Of a DNA stretch of 64,000 nucleotides, positions 10,198-19,240 are shown piece after piece. The notes under the pieces are model-generated. The model worked only from the letters and a program-made list of their open reading frames with translations, did no database searches and was not told the origin of the DNA. The position numbers and the translations under genes are program-made. The stretch is from Bacteroidota bacterium (GTDB lineage Bacteria > Bacteroidota > Bacteroidia > Chitinophagales > Saprospiraceae), in contig JAAEZH010000002.1 of the NCBI GenBank assembly GCA_018222965.1, forward strand, positions 34,626 to 98,625, written 5' to 3'. Position 1 is the first letter of the stretch. Each line of letters opens with the position of its first letter.

Positions 10198-10295
10198 ACA
10201 TATCCAGTCCTCACTCACCTTTATCGGAGCCAACTGGAAGGGCTTCGGTATATTAGATTGTATTAACCTCAGCAAGTTTTTACCCCCTATTTCCC

Positions 10296-13200
10296 ATGAA
10301 GCAATTGTTTCTACTTGCCTCCTTTTTGCTTGCCTGGTTGACTCCTGGTCAACCTGAATCCTCATCTACTGAAAGTGGAGGGGAGAATTCCTTTGTTTGC
10401 GCATTTGATTCCTATTTAATCCGATTGTCAGAGGATACGGAATTCCATTCGCGTAAGCAAAAACAAGATAAGGACTGGCGGTTGCATCAACTCTCCGGAC
10501 AGGCAAAAATGCCATTGATGGACCATGTGCTGCCAGTGGTCGTGCACATCATACACGATAATGGACCGGAGAATATCTCCGATGCCTCAGTCATTCAGGG
10601 GATCCAAAATTTAAATGACGCTTTCGCGAATGTTGGATATTACGACCAGGGTGCCGGGGTAGCTGTGCCTGTTCAATTTTGTCTCGCTCAACAAGATCCC
10701 AATGGAAATGCTACAACGGGCATAACCCGCGATGTCTCTGCCTACACAGATATGAATGTGGAAACGGATGATCTGGTACTCAAAAATATCAATCGCTGGG
10801 ATCCAACTTGTTACATTAATATCTGGTTGGTACGCTCCATCGAAAGTGGGGCAGGCAACCCGGATGTGGCCGGTTATGCTTCGTTTCCGGCTGAACATGG
10901 AAGCAGTACCGACGGGATTGTCATGGAAGCAGAATGGCTGGGAGCCAATCCGGCTTTTTCAGTTGTATTGGTACATGAAATGGGACATTATCTTGGCTTA
11001 TACCATACTTTTCAGGGAGGTTGTGTAAATGACGATTGCCTGGTTGATGGAGATCAGGTTTGCGATACGCCCCCGGACCAATCTACGGCACCACTTCCCT
11101 GTAATATATCAACGAATACCTGCTCCACAGATACTGATTCGGGCTTGGCAACTGATCAACCCGATATGACCAATAATTATCTGGATTTTAGCCTGCCCGA
11201 TTGTTACAATGCTTTCACCAACGGACAAAGAGACCGAATGCTCTTTTTTACCGAAGGGGCGAGAGCCAGTTTGTTGGGCTGTACTTCCTGCCAGTTACCT
11301 TGTACGGATGCTATTGCGGCATCAATTTCCGCATCAGCCACCGAAGTATTTGTATCGACCAATGTAGACTTTGTTGCCGTTACCTCTTTTGCGGATAACT
11401 GGGAATGGACTGTCGATGGAACTATCGTCAGCCTGGAAGAGGATATGAGTTACAGCTTCGATGAGGAAGGTACCTTTTGGGTTACTTTGACAGTGGGCAA
11501 CAGCAATGCATCCTGTTTGGCAACTGATTCGATATTGATAAACGTGACTTGCCCGGTGGTAGCCAGCATGACACCAGATAACCTGGAGTGCCTGCTCCCG
11601 GGGGAGAGCATTACATTTTACAACCAGTCAGAAAACGCCAATGTTTATCAATGGTTTGTAGACGGAACGCCCGTTGCCTTTTCAGAAGATTTTACCTACT
11701 CCTTCCCGGATGAGGGTACGTATCAGGTTCAATTGTGGGCTTCCAATACTCTGTGCCATTCGCTTTCAAGCATTGAAATTATACATGTTGGTTGTGAAGA
11801 AGTTTGCAATAACGGCTACGACGATGATGGAGATGGCCTTGTAGATTGTTACGATCCGGATTGTTTTTGTGAAGGGGAATGCGAAGATTATTACTACAAC
11901 CCTTGTTTCCTGTTTTGCCAGCAATCTGATTTTGACCTGATAGAGATTCAGGGAGATATCAATTGGGTGAGTGATTATAGTATGCAGCTTGCTCCTGCAG
12001 ATCTTCCGGTAGCCGGAGATCTGGATCAGGATGGGTATCCCGAGCTGGTCATTCGGGGAGATGGAGATGACAACAGCCGGTGGTTTGTCATAAACGGAAA
12101 AGATGGAAGCCTGAAGTTTACCCTCGAAAATATCTGGGAAATCGGGCAGGGTCCCTCCCCGGCTATTGGCGATGTGGACCGCGATGGCTTTGGCGAAATT
12201 CTTATCGCCGGCCGTACCACTTCAAACGTTTCTGATCCGGGCTATTTACACTGCTTCGAACACGATGGCAGCCTGAAATTTATCAGTCCGGTAAACATGT
12301 TAAACCAACTGGGCGGACAAAACAGCAATGCACAGGCTCAACTCGGGCTTAGTGATTTTAATCTGGACAGTTACCCTGAAATTTACGTCGGAAATGATAT
12401 TTATAGCGGTCAGGACGGAGCTTTGCTGGTTTCCGGTACCGGTATTTCTACCCTTTCAGTAGGCAGCCCGGGTGATGCCATCGCTGGTGGTGAAGGGGTA
12501 TGTTTTTCGGTGGCATCTGACGTGTTGGATGATGCTGCCTGCATCGATTGTGCCGGGAAAGAAATTGTAGCTGGCAATCAGGTTCTTTCCGTAAATGTGC
12601 AAAATGGCAACATCAATATAGCCAGCCAGTTGTTCTTTCTGGATTATCCGGATGGCTTTACCTCGATTGCAGATTTTGATTCCGATGGAGATATGGATGC
12701 GGTGGTCAATACCATAAAAGATGATGAGGTTTTCCTATACGCATGGGATTTGCAAACGCCCAATGTACTGGGTGAAATTAGCCTGGCTGGAAACCCTCAC
12801 ATGAGTTTTAGAACTTCTCTGGCTGACTTTGACGGAGATGGTGCCCTCGAAATCGCGATTACATCCGGCGAAAGCCTGCAAATAATCGATCAAAACTTTA
12901 CTACCCTTTGGTCGATGCCTCTAACTGATAACCTCTTCACCGATCCTATTCCCACAGCTTTTGATTTTGAGAACGATGGAGCCTGGGAAGTGGTGCTTCG
13001 AGACGAGGAGAACATATATATTTTCAATGGGCAATCAGGCGCCATTCGTTGGCAATATGCAGCAGAAGGCAGTACCGGACTCGATTATTGTTTAATTCTG
13101 GATGTGGATGGAGACGGATTAACGGAAATTGTGACCCCCGCCCGAATAGATGATGGAGGCGAAATTCAGGATGTCTTAATGGCTTTCGAATCCTCCGGAT

Positions 13201-16200
13201 CTCCCTGGGCAGCCACTCGCCCGGTTTGGAACCAGCATGCTTTTTATGGATTGAATGTGGAGGATGACCTCAGCATCAACCCAGAAGAACAAGCCATGCC
13301 TACCGCAGGAAACAATGAAGAAATGAATGGTTTTCTACAGCAGGTGCCACTACGCGATAGCCGGGCTCCGGATGCTGCCTGGGATTTTGCCACCATCTTT
13401 TGCGAAGGCGATTCCATGCGTATGTATTTACGGATCTGTAATACAGGCCATCACATTTTGTCGGAAAATATGGAAGTGCAGTTGTATGACAGCGATCCCA
13501 CCCTTGGACCTGCAAATGTGATTACCAGCCTGGCAATAGGAGAGAACCTTAAGAGTTTCGAATGTGTAGAGTTTAATATTTTCATTCCTTTTACCGTCAA
13601 TCAGGACTTGTTTTTGGTGCTCAACGACGATCAAAGCCTGGGAACTCCCTATAATTTGCCGGACGATTTCCCCATGACGCCCATACGGGAATGTGACTAC
13701 GGCAACAATATGATCACGGTAAACTTTCCCTATACTTTTCCGGCTTTGGATCTGGGGCCAGATACCACTACCTGCGAATTTATTGTTACCAATCTGGATG
13801 CGGGAATCGGATTTAGTTCGTATGAATGGCAGGATGGATTTGAAGGACAGATTTATTCAGCAACCAATCCCGGGACCTACTGGGTGACCGCGCAGGATGC
13901 TTGTGGCTACACGGACTCAGATACCATAACGATTTCACTGGCTCCAGAATACATCCTGGAGTTGGGCAATGACACCATATTATGTGAAGGGGAGGGGCTT
14001 AGCCTTTCGGCGAATAATTACGACAGCTATTTCTGGTCACCTTCCTCCGGATTGGATTGCGATACCTGCTCAAATGTATTGCTAAACCCGGATAGCAGCG
14101 GTACCTGGGTTTTAACTGCCATTACAGCAGAAGGATGTTTTTATGAAGATAGTATCCATGTCGGTGTAGGGGAGTCTTATCTGATCGAAGACACCCTGCA
14201 AATTTGCAACGGACAAACTATCGACATTTTTGGGCAGCAGCAAGGAACACCGGGGATCTATGTTCAGCAAAACACCACGCTTACCGGTTGTGATTCGGTC
14301 TTATCGATTACGCTTCAGGTAAGTGATACGATCTATCAGTCTTCCAACCTGAGTATTTGTGCCGGAGAAACTGTCGACATCTTTGGAAATGCAGAATCAG
14401 CAGCTGGATATTACGAACAGGGATTCACAACCGCAATGGGTTGTGATTCAGTGGTCGGTGTATTTCTTGAAGTATTGGATACCCTTTCGTATTCCGATTC
14501 TGTATACATATGTGCCGGAGATACGATCCAATTCTGGGGGCAGTCATTCTGGCAGGAGGGTGTATATTCTGAAGTGTTTAGCGGCAGCAATGGCTGCGAT
14601 TCTACGCACCTGCGGTATCTCGGTTTGTTGCAGGAGATAACTACTAATGAGCAATTGAATGTTTGTCAGGGAGATTCTGTGTTGATATTTGGCAGCTTTG
14701 AATCCCAGCCCGGATTCTACGTGGATACATTTCCCGCTGCAAATGGATGTGATTCCATTCATACCATAGAAATTCTCCACTTAGACACCCTGTTTTCTAC
14801 AGAAGAAATAAGCATTTGCTTCGGAGATTCCATAGACATCTTTGGCAGCTTCGAATCTTCATCCGGGATCTATTCCGGCCAGTTTCAAGCTCAAAATGGC
14901 TGTGATTCCAGCCATCAGATAACGCTTAGCGTTTTGGATACGAGCTATAGTTTTATCGGCCTGGAAATCTGTCAGGGCGAAACCATCGATATTTTTGGAA
15001 GCCCGGAATTCACTTCCGGATTGTATGAAAGTGTGTTTTCCAATGCGGCAGGATGTGACTCCCTCGTACAAGTTGAATTGCTGGTACTGGATACGCTTTC
15101 ATTTACCGATAGCATCACTATTTGCCAGGGTGATACCATTGACCTTTGGGGCATGCAAGTGTTTGACGAAGGCTGGTATTCTCAAACCAGTACAGCCACC
15201 AACGGATGTGACTCTGCCCATTATCGCTTTGTGGGGCTTTCGCCGAATGCTTCTACATCTGAAACCCAATACTTCTGTGCCGGCGAATCGGCAGACATCT
15301 TTGGTGTTCCAACGAATCAGCCGGGAGTCTATGAGGAGGTGTATACAGCCTTCAATGGTTGTGATTCGGTCCACAGTATCGAGTTGATTCAATTGGATAC
15401 CATGTGGCAGCAGAACAGCCTGACCATATGTTCGGGAGATTCCATATTGATATTCGGATCCTATGAATCTCAGTCCGGTTTTTATCAAATGACCTTTAGC
15501 GGGTCAAATGGCTGTGATTCTACCCAGGTTTTTGAATTGAGTGTTTTTGATACCCTTCAAACGATGGAAAACATAAGCATTTGCGAAGGGGAGGAGGTAG
15601 ATGTTTTCGGTAATCCAACTTCGGTAGCGGGTACTTACTCAGAGGTATTTACTTCCTGGCAGGGATGTGATTCGATACATACTATTGATTTGGCGGTTCT
15701 GCAACCAGTCTTTACTGCAGAAGATCTGAGTATCTGTACAGGCGATTCCATTTTGATCTTTGGCAACTGGGAATCTACCGCTGGTATTTATGAAGATATT
15801 TTCTCAGCCTCAAATGGCTGTGATTCTACGCATACGGTAAATCTGATGGTGAATGCGGCTCCAATGACGTTCGAAAGCCTGGATATTTGCGATGGAGAAA
15901 CCATTATTCTCTTTGGTCAGGAGGTTTCATCTTCCGGGGTGTATGAAGGGGTGTTCTCCACGGGGAATGGGTGTGATTCCATTCATCAGGTAACCGTTAC
16001 AGAACATCAGGAGCCCGAGATCAGTGTGGATATTATTGATGCCTGTCAGGGCGAGTCAGATGCCGGTATATTGGTCACACCTATAGCCGGAACACCTCCT
16101 TTTGATTATATCTGGAGCCCGGCAGGCCCTAATCAACCGGAGCTGACAGACATCCCTGCGGGGGATTACCTCCTGACCGTGACCGATGCCAATGGTTGTT

Positions 16201-16991
16201 CGGAGTTCTTCTACCTGCAGGTGGAAGAGCGGCCTGTCCCTTTTTACAATATCCTCAGTGAGTCTCCGGATTGCAAAGATGAATTTGGGGGTATGATCTG
16301 GCTGGAGAATGCAGACGATGGTTTGTTGTTCAATTTTAACGGACAGGGATTCGAAGCAGAAACGGTTTTTAGCGGATTGAGCGGTGGCGAGTACAGCCTG
16401 GAAATTATGGATCCGGCGGGCTGTCTGTTTGAAGAACAGATCACCCTGGAAACCGGATTTACCGGCTACGTGGATCTTCCAGACCTGTACCAGATCCAGT
16501 TGGGCGAATCGGTTGTGCTGAGTCCCAGCGGAGCATTGGACAGTGTGGCGACATTTAGCTGGAGTCCTACTGATTATTTGACTTGTACCGATTGTCCTTT
16601 CCCGGAAGCTTCTCCTCCGGAAACGCAGGATTACGAATTGATGGTTACTTTTCCCGATGGCTGTAGTTTGGTGTTGCCTACACGTGTTGAGGTGGACCGT
16701 AGTCTGGGTATCTATATTCCCAACAGTTTTAGTCCGGATTACAATGGGATCAATGATGTTTTTAAGCCTTTCGGCGAATACGATCTTCCCCTAACGGTAT
16801 TCCGGATCTTTGACCGCTGGGGGGATCTCCAGTATGAGGAAACCAATACCTCTTTGTTTAGCATGCAGGGATGGGATGGGACCAGTCGGGGCAGGAAAGC
16901 GCAGACAGGCGTGTATGTATACATGGCAGAAATTATTTTGCCCGACGGAACTTCCTGGGTATATAAGGGGGATTTATTGTTGATGCGGTAG
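10296..16991 (+). CDS. giant secreted M43 metalloprotease with FG-GAP propeller, 51-residue repeats and type B T9SS sorting domain
   Basis: 2231 residues. Signal peptide at 1-20. The pappalysin (M43) zinc motif HEMGHYLGLYH places the ligands at His227, His231 and His237 with Glu228 catalytic; GNPDVAGYASFP precedes it as in the family. Two PKD-like domains follow (about 345-510), then a cysteine-rich NGYDDDGDGLVDCYDPDC segment. Seven FG-GAP-type calcium loops (DLDQDGYPE, DVDRDGFGE, DFDGDGALE and others) at about 575-980 suggest a seven-bladed propeller. Twelve 51-residue repeats span 1303-1914, then a SprB-like repeat. The gliding-motility-associated type B sorting domain (IYIPNSFSPDYNGINDVF ... 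YKGDLLLMR) occupies 2139-2231. Predicted surface protease/adhesin. Confidence 0.88.
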   Translation: MKQLFLLASFLLAWLTPGQPESSSTESGGENSFVCAFDSYLIRLSEDTEFHSRKQKQDKDWRLHQLSGQAKMPLMDHVLPVVVHIIHDNGPENISDASVIQGIQNLNDAFANVGYYDQGAGVAVPVQFCLAQQDPNGNATTGITRDVSAYTDMNVETDDLVLKNINRWDPTCYINIWLVRSIESGAGNPDVAGYASFPAEHGSSTDGIVMEAEWLGANPAFSVVLVHEMGHYLGLYHTFQGGCVNDDCLVDGDQVCDTPPDQSTAPLPCNISTNTCSTDTDSGLATDQPDMTNNYLDFSLPDCYNAFTNGQRDRMLFFTEGARASLLGCTSCQLPCTDAIAASISASATEVFVSTNVDFVAVTSFADNWEWTVDGTIVSLEEDMSYSFDEEGTFWVTLTVGNSNASCLATDSILINVTCPVVASMTPDNLECLLPGESITFYNQSENANVYQWFVDGTPVAFSEDFTYSFPDEGTYQVQLWASNTLCHSLSSIEIIHVGCEEVCNNGYDDDGDGLVDCYDPDCFCEGECEDYYYNPCFLFCQQSDFDLIEIQGDINWVSDYSMQLAPADLPVAGDLDQDGYPELVIRGDGDDNSRWFVINGKDGSLKFTLENIWEIGQGPSPAIGDVDRDGFGEILIAGRTTSNVSDPGYLHCFEHDGSLKFISPVNMLNQLGGQNSNAQAQLGLSDFNLDSYPEIYVGNDIYSGQDGALLVSGTGISTLSVGSPGDAIAGGEGVCFSVASDVLDDAACIDCAGKEIVAGNQVLSVNVQNGNINIASQLFFLDYPDGFTSIADFDSDGDMDAVVNTIKDDEVFLYAWDLQTPNVLGEISLAGNPHMSFRTSLADFDGDGALEIAITSGESLQIIDQNFTTLWSMPLTDNLFTDPIPTAFDFENDGAWEVVLRDEENIYIFNGQSGAIRWQYAAEGSTGLDYCLILDVDGDGLTEIVTPARIDDGGEIQDVLMAFESSGSPWAATRPVWNQHAFYGLNVEDDLSINPEEQAMPTAGNNEEMNGFLQQVPLRDSRAPDAAWDFATIFCEGDSMRMYLRICNTGHHILSENMEVQLYDSDPTLGPANVITSLAIGENLKSFECVEFNIFIPFTVNQDLFLVLNDDQSLGTPYNLPDDFPMTPIRECDYGNNMITVNFPYTFPALDLGPDTTTCEFIVTNLDAGIGFSSYEWQDGFEGQIYSATNPGTYWVTAQDACGYTDSDTITISLAPEYILELGNDTILCEGEGLSLSANNYDSYFWSPSSGLDCDTCSNVLLNPDSSGTWVLTAITAEGCFYEDSIHVGVGESYLIEDTLQICNGQTIDIFGQQQGTPGIYVQQNTTLTGCDSVLSITLQVSDTIYQSSNLSICAGETVDIFGNAESAAGYYEQGFTTAMGCDSVVGVFLEVLDTLSYSDSVYICAGDTIQFWGQSFWQEGVYSEVFSGSNGCDSTHLRYLGLLQEITTNEQLNVCQGDSVLIFGSFESQPGFYVDTFPAANGCDSIHTIEILHLDTLFSTEEISICFGDSIDIFGSFESSSGIYSGQFQAQNGCDSSHQITLSVLDTSYSFIGLEICQGETIDIFGSPEFTSGLYESVFSNAAGCDSLVQVELLVLDTLSFTDSITICQGDTIDLWGMQVFDEGWYSQTSTATNGCDSAHYRFVGLSPNASTSETQYFCAGESADIFGVPTNQPGVYEEVYTAFNGCDSVHSIELIQLDTMWQQNSLTICSGDSILIFGSYESQSGFYQMTFSGSNGCDSTQVFELSVFDTLQTMENISICEGEEVDVFGNPTSVAGTYSEVFTSWQGCDSIHTIDLAVLQPVFTAEDLSICTGDSILIFGNWESTAGIYEDIFSASNGCDSTHTVNLMVNAAPMTFESLDICDGETIILFGQEVSSSGVYEGVFSTGNGCDSIHQVTVTEHQEPEISVDIIDACQGESDAGILVTPIAGTPPFDYIWSPAGPNQPELTDIPAGDYLLTVTDANGCSEFFYLQVEERPVPFYNILSESPDCKDEFGGMIWLENADDGLLFNFNGQGFEAETVFSGLSGGEYSLEIMDPAGCLFEEQITLETGFTGYVDLPDLYQIQLGESVVLSPSGALDSVATFSWSPTDYLTCTDCPFPEASPPETQDYELMVTFPDGCSLVLPTRVEVDRSLGIYIPNSFSPDYNGINDVFKPFGEYDLPLTVFRIFDRWGDLQYEETNTSLFSMQGWDGTSRGRKAQTGVYVYMAEIILPDGTSWVYKGDLLLMR
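14002..14014 (+). repeat. copy of the dispersed GCCTTTCGGCGAA motif
   Basis: Exact 13-base core inside the M43 protease gene, read there in the frame Ser-Leu-Ser-Ala. Confidence 0.6.
14202..16037 (+). repeat. 12 tandem 153-bp (51-residue) coding repeats
   Basis: Consensus ICxGDxIxIFG...GxYxxxFxxxNGCDSxHxixLxVLDT. Unit 1 starts at 14202, unit 3 at 14508 and unit 12 at 15885, so spacing is exactly 153 bases throughout (11 x 153 = 1683). Units 2-5 resemble units 6-9 pairwise: both third-position units carry a Trp variant (IQFWG and IDLWG) ending in YLGLL or FVGLS. This indicates a duplicated four-unit block. Confidence 0.85.
16766..16778 (+). repeat. copy of the dispersed GCCTTTCGGCGAA motif
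   Basis: Exact core within the type B sorting domain, read as Lys-Pro-Phe-Gly-Glu, a different frame from the copy at 14002. Confidence 0.6.
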
Positions 16992-17135
16992 GGGATACAA
17001 TCGTTAAGATCTGCAGGCAATGGTGTTGCACCTTCGGTGCTTGGTAATTATTGTAGGAGCGACATCTGCTGATAAGCCAGGACCTGCGGAGCGGGTCGCA
17101 TCTGGAACCACCAGCAAGCCAAATCGAGAAAAACA

Positions 17136-17148
17136 TTCGCCGAAAGGC
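17136..17148 (-). repeat. copy of the dispersed GCCTTTCGGCGAA motif, minus strand
   Basis: TTCGCCGAAAGGC on the plus strand, in the spacer between the M43 gene and the csp terminator. Confidence 0.6.
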
Positions 17149-17153
17149 AAAAA

Positions 17154-17188
17154 AAAAGAGGCCGTCTCTCAGGGAGACAGCCTCTTTT
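17154..17188 (-). terminator. terminator of the rpsU-csp cluster
   Basis: AAAAGAGGC/GCCTCTTTT plus GTCTC/GAGAC around TCAGG, with one mismatch. On the minus strand it ends in a T-run, 21 bases past the csp stop. It may also stop rightward transcription from the M43 gene. Confidence 0.88.
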
Positions 17189-17209
17189 GTTGTGTGTGGA
17201 TCACGGTGA

Positions 17210-17482
17210 TTAACCGTTTGCAGACTGGATCTTTACCACATTTTTGGCTATGAAGCCTTTTGAATTGGTCGAGAGCTCGAATTTCACCCGATCGCCGACT
17301 CGGAATCGGTCTTTAATTTCGGTGATGTGAACAAAAATTCTTTTCGACAGGTCTTTAGAATAAATAAAGCCATAACCTCTCGACCGGTTGAATGATTTGA
17401 TAAATCCGGTCTTTTCTTTTTCCACGCTCTGACCTGGTTTTTTGCGGTCGAAGAACGCGATAATCCTCTCTAAAAGTGTCAT
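17210..17482 (-). CDS. cold-shock domain protein
   Basis: 90 residues. A CspA-type OB fold occupies residues 24-87: TGFIKSFNRSRGYGFIYSKD carries the RNP1-like KGYGFI motif and RIFVHITEI the RNP2-like VFVH motif, so it should bind single-stranded RNA or DNA as an RNA chaperone. About 23 extra N-terminal residues (hydrophobic LLERIIAFF, then basic) distinguish it from the usual 66-70-residue Csp. The 59-codon gene upstream ends 17 bases before its start and a terminator follows, so the two are probably co-transcribed. Confidence 0.9.
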   Translation of the reverse strand: MTLLERIIAFFDRKKPGQSVEKEKTGFIKSFNRSRGYGFIYSKDLSKRIFVHITEIKDRFRVGDRVKFELSTNSKGFIAKNVVKIQSANG

Positions 17483-17499
17483 GTTTTACGGGTTTGTAA

Positions 17500-17679
17500 T
17501 CATTGGATCTCTTTAAGACCCTTTTGGTTAACAATTGTGAATAACCCCATTTGCAATCGTCTGTAGAAGAATGTACGGGACAATTGAACCTTTAAGCCCT
17601 TATCAGGGTACTCGATCCAGATGGATGTAGGTAATTCTTTGAGTATTCTGACAGATCGTGGTTCTGGTCCTTTTTCCAT
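17500..17679 (-). CDS. small uncharacterised protein (59 aa) upstream of csp
   Basis: An ATG-started frame of 59 codons, opening MEKGPEPRSVRILKELP, with SIWIEYPDKGLKVQL in the middle and FTIVNQKGLKEIQ at the end. It is basic, mixed alpha/beta in appearance and has no signal peptide, unlike the low-complexity products of chance frames. It ends 17 bases before the csp start and lies between rpsU and csp on the same strand, which suggests co-transcription and a link to translation or RNA. I do not recognise the family. No obvious ribosome-binding site. Confidence 0.6.
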   Translation of the reverse strand: MEKGPEPRSVRILKELPTSIWIEYPDKGLKVQLSRTFFYRRLQMGLFTIVNQKGLKEIQ

Positions 17680-17832
17680 AACAGTAGCGGTTTTTGAATG
17701 AGATTAATTGAAATATAATTGGGTAGCAGTGATCAGACTTGTGCCTAAATAATGCAGGCCTGTTGCAGGGACTAAATGATTAGTTCTGCCGAAGTCTGAT
17801 ACACTTCAACAGGTTTTGGTTTCCTGTTTGGA

Positions 17833-18030
17833 TCAGTGCTGATCCATTTTTTCTTCCCGCTCCTGGCGATAGATTGCATCCAGGATTTCGTGTCGTCTTT
17901 TAACAGACGGTTTGGTAAAGAATTTTCTTTCCATTAACTCTTGCCGCACTTTCGTATTTCGGTGCTTGCGTTTGTAACGCTTGAGTGCACGGTCAATACT
18001 TTCACCTTCTTTCACTTCAATAATTAGCAT
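17833..18030 (-). CDS. rpsU: 30S ribosomal protein S21
   Basis: 65 residues, the normal length. MLIIEVKEGESIDRALKRYK at the N-terminus and the basic tail KFFTKPSVKRRHEILDAIYR are characteristic of bS21, a late-assembling small-subunit protein near the anti-Shine-Dalgarno region of 16S rRNA. It heads a minus-strand group with the 59-codon gene and csp. The 153-base gap to the 59-codon gene has no strong terminator, so read-through is possible. Confidence 0.96.
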   Translation of the reverse strand: MLIIEVKEGESIDRALKRYKRKHRNTKVRQELMERKFFTKPSVKRRHEILDAIYRQEREEKMDQH

Positions 18031-18075
18031 AAACTGATTTTGGTATTGAAAAATAATGCTGGAAATCGGTGAGAT

Positions 18076-18444
18076 TTAGCTCAAATTCTCAACCTGAGCA
18101 GGCAAACTGTAATCCTTTACCAGCTTCTCCGTAAAGGCTTTGTGCCCACGTGGTGCCAGCAGGAATAATTTACCGCCTCTGGCTGCAGCCAGCGAACTCA
18201 ACAATTTCCATTTGGAGATTTGACGATCCGTTTCGTCAGATTTGAGAGAAATTTCTACGAAGCTTTTGGTACCCAGTTTCTTTCCCGTAATATCCGGGAT
18301 ATACTGATCTACTTCCTCCTTGTTTTTATCCAACTTTGTAAAGGAACTGGGAATGTCAAACCCTTCGTAATTAGCCTTGATACCGGAAAAACCTTTGCGC
18401 TTTGCCCAGTTAATGGCTTTATCATAAAAATTCTCTTTTTCCAT
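18076..18444 (-). CDS. uncharacterised 122-aa protein
   Basis: Start chosen at ATG 18444 (MEKENFYDKAINWAKRKGFS); the frame is open a further 42 codons upstream, but that part looks like spacer. The protein is soluble and charged. IPDITGKK followed by SFVEISLK, then KWKLLSSLAA and GGKLFLLAPRGHKAF, loosely recalls the core of PD-(D/E)xK nucleases, but the E..K spacing is not canonical, so a nuclease function is only a suggestion. It ends 45 bases before rpsU and is followed by no terminator, so it may be transcribed into rpsU. Function unknown. Confidence 0.7.
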   Translation of the reverse strand: MEKENFYDKAINWAKRKGFSGIKANYEGFDIPSSFTKLDKNKEEVDQYIPDITGKKLGTKSFVEISLKSDETDRQISKWKLLSSLAAARGGKLFLLAPRGHKAFTEKLVKDYSLPAQVENLS

Positions 18445-18590
18445 AAATGATATTTTGAATAAATAATGATATCCGGCACAGTTTGAGCCTAAGAGGAAGT
18501 CAGACTTAAAGATCAGAGAGATACAGCCAGACAAAAAAAAGGCTCCGGAAAAAAAACTTTTGCCGGACACTAATAAAACAAAAGGGTCTC

Positions 18591-18620
18591 AAAAATAGTT
18601 TCCCTCGAAACTATTTTTTT
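18591..18620 (-). terminator. terminator of the marR-type gene
   Basis: AAAAATAGTTTC / GAAACTATTTTT, perfect 12-bp arms with a short loop, just past the minus-strand stop at 18625. Confidence 0.8.
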
Positions 18621-18624
18621 AAAA

Positions 18625-19113
18625 TTAATCCTGTTCCGGGTCAGGAATATCTGCTCCGGAGGTGAAAATAGGCGCTGCATCCACCTTTTCGAGGTGCAAA
18701 AAGCCTATTATTCGTTCAAACGCATGTTCCAGCTCCTGAAGCTGACCGGGAGACAAGTTATTCAATTTTTTGCTCAATCGCTGATGAAGCGGATCCGGGG
18801 TTTCATCCAGCAAGGCTTTTCCCGTCGCCGTAAGCGCTATCAAACGCAGGCGTTTATCCGCTTGTTTGGGCAATCTCTGCAGCAGGGCCTTTTTTTCCAA
18901 CCGGCTTATAATTCCGGTTACTGTGCTGGCATTCAACTGAAGGTAATCTTTTATTTCCTTGTGGGAAGCCTTTAAACCTTCTTTCGTATTGAGGTAGATG
19001 AGGCAAAGCAGTTGCGGTATGCTTAAACCAAATTCCTTTTCTATACGTTTGCTTTCAAGATTGACCGAGCGAATTATCTTTCGCAGGTTTATCAGGATCT
19101 GAGTAGAGTGCAT
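18625..19113 (-). CDS. MarR family transcriptional regulator
   Basis: 162 residues, usual MarR length. The winged helix-turn-helix is clear: SHKEIKDYLQLNASTVTGII (recognition helix), SRLEKKALLQRLP, then the wing KQADKRLRLIALTATG. Such dimers repress nearby genes and respond to small ligands. It is divergent from etfB, and their -7 boxes lie 42 bases apart, so it may regulate etfBA and itself; that is inference from position. The tail (DAAPIFTSGADIPDPEQD) is unusually long and acidic. Confidence 0.92.
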   Translation of the reverse strand: MHSTQILINLRKIIRSVNLESKRIEKEFGLSIPQLLCLIYLNTKEGLKASHKEIKDYLQLNASTVTGIISRLEKKALLQRLPKQADKRLRLIALTATGKALLDETPDPLHQRLSKKLNNLSPGQLQELEHAFERIIGFLHLEKVDAAPIFTSGADIPDPEQD

Positions 19114-19151
19114 GAAGTTACTCGAAATATTCGCTCAACATAATGATTTAT

Positions 19152-19160
19152 GCAAAGATA
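19152..19160 (-). promoter_or_regulatory. -7 box of the marR-type gene
   Basis: TATCTTTGC on the minus strand, about 38 bases before the ATG; fits the Bacteroidota TAnnTTTG element. Confidence 0.7.
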
Positions 19161-19201
19161 AATGATCTTTAAGAGGACTTATAAACCTAGACCGATTTTT
19201 C

Positions 19202-19210
19202 TATCTTTGC
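19202..19210 (+). promoter_or_regulatory. -7 box of etfBA
   Basis: TATCTTTGC, 30 bases before the etfB ATG. The region at -33 is TTATAA rather than TTG. Confidence 0.7.
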
Positions 19211-19240
19211 AGCGCTTTTCTAAAGATAAGTTCTAATCGA

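Noticed and set aside
14202..16037. Regular 153-bp repeats considered as a CRISPR or satellite array
   Set aside because: They are in-frame degenerate protein repeats inside one long open frame, without identical repeats or unique spacers.
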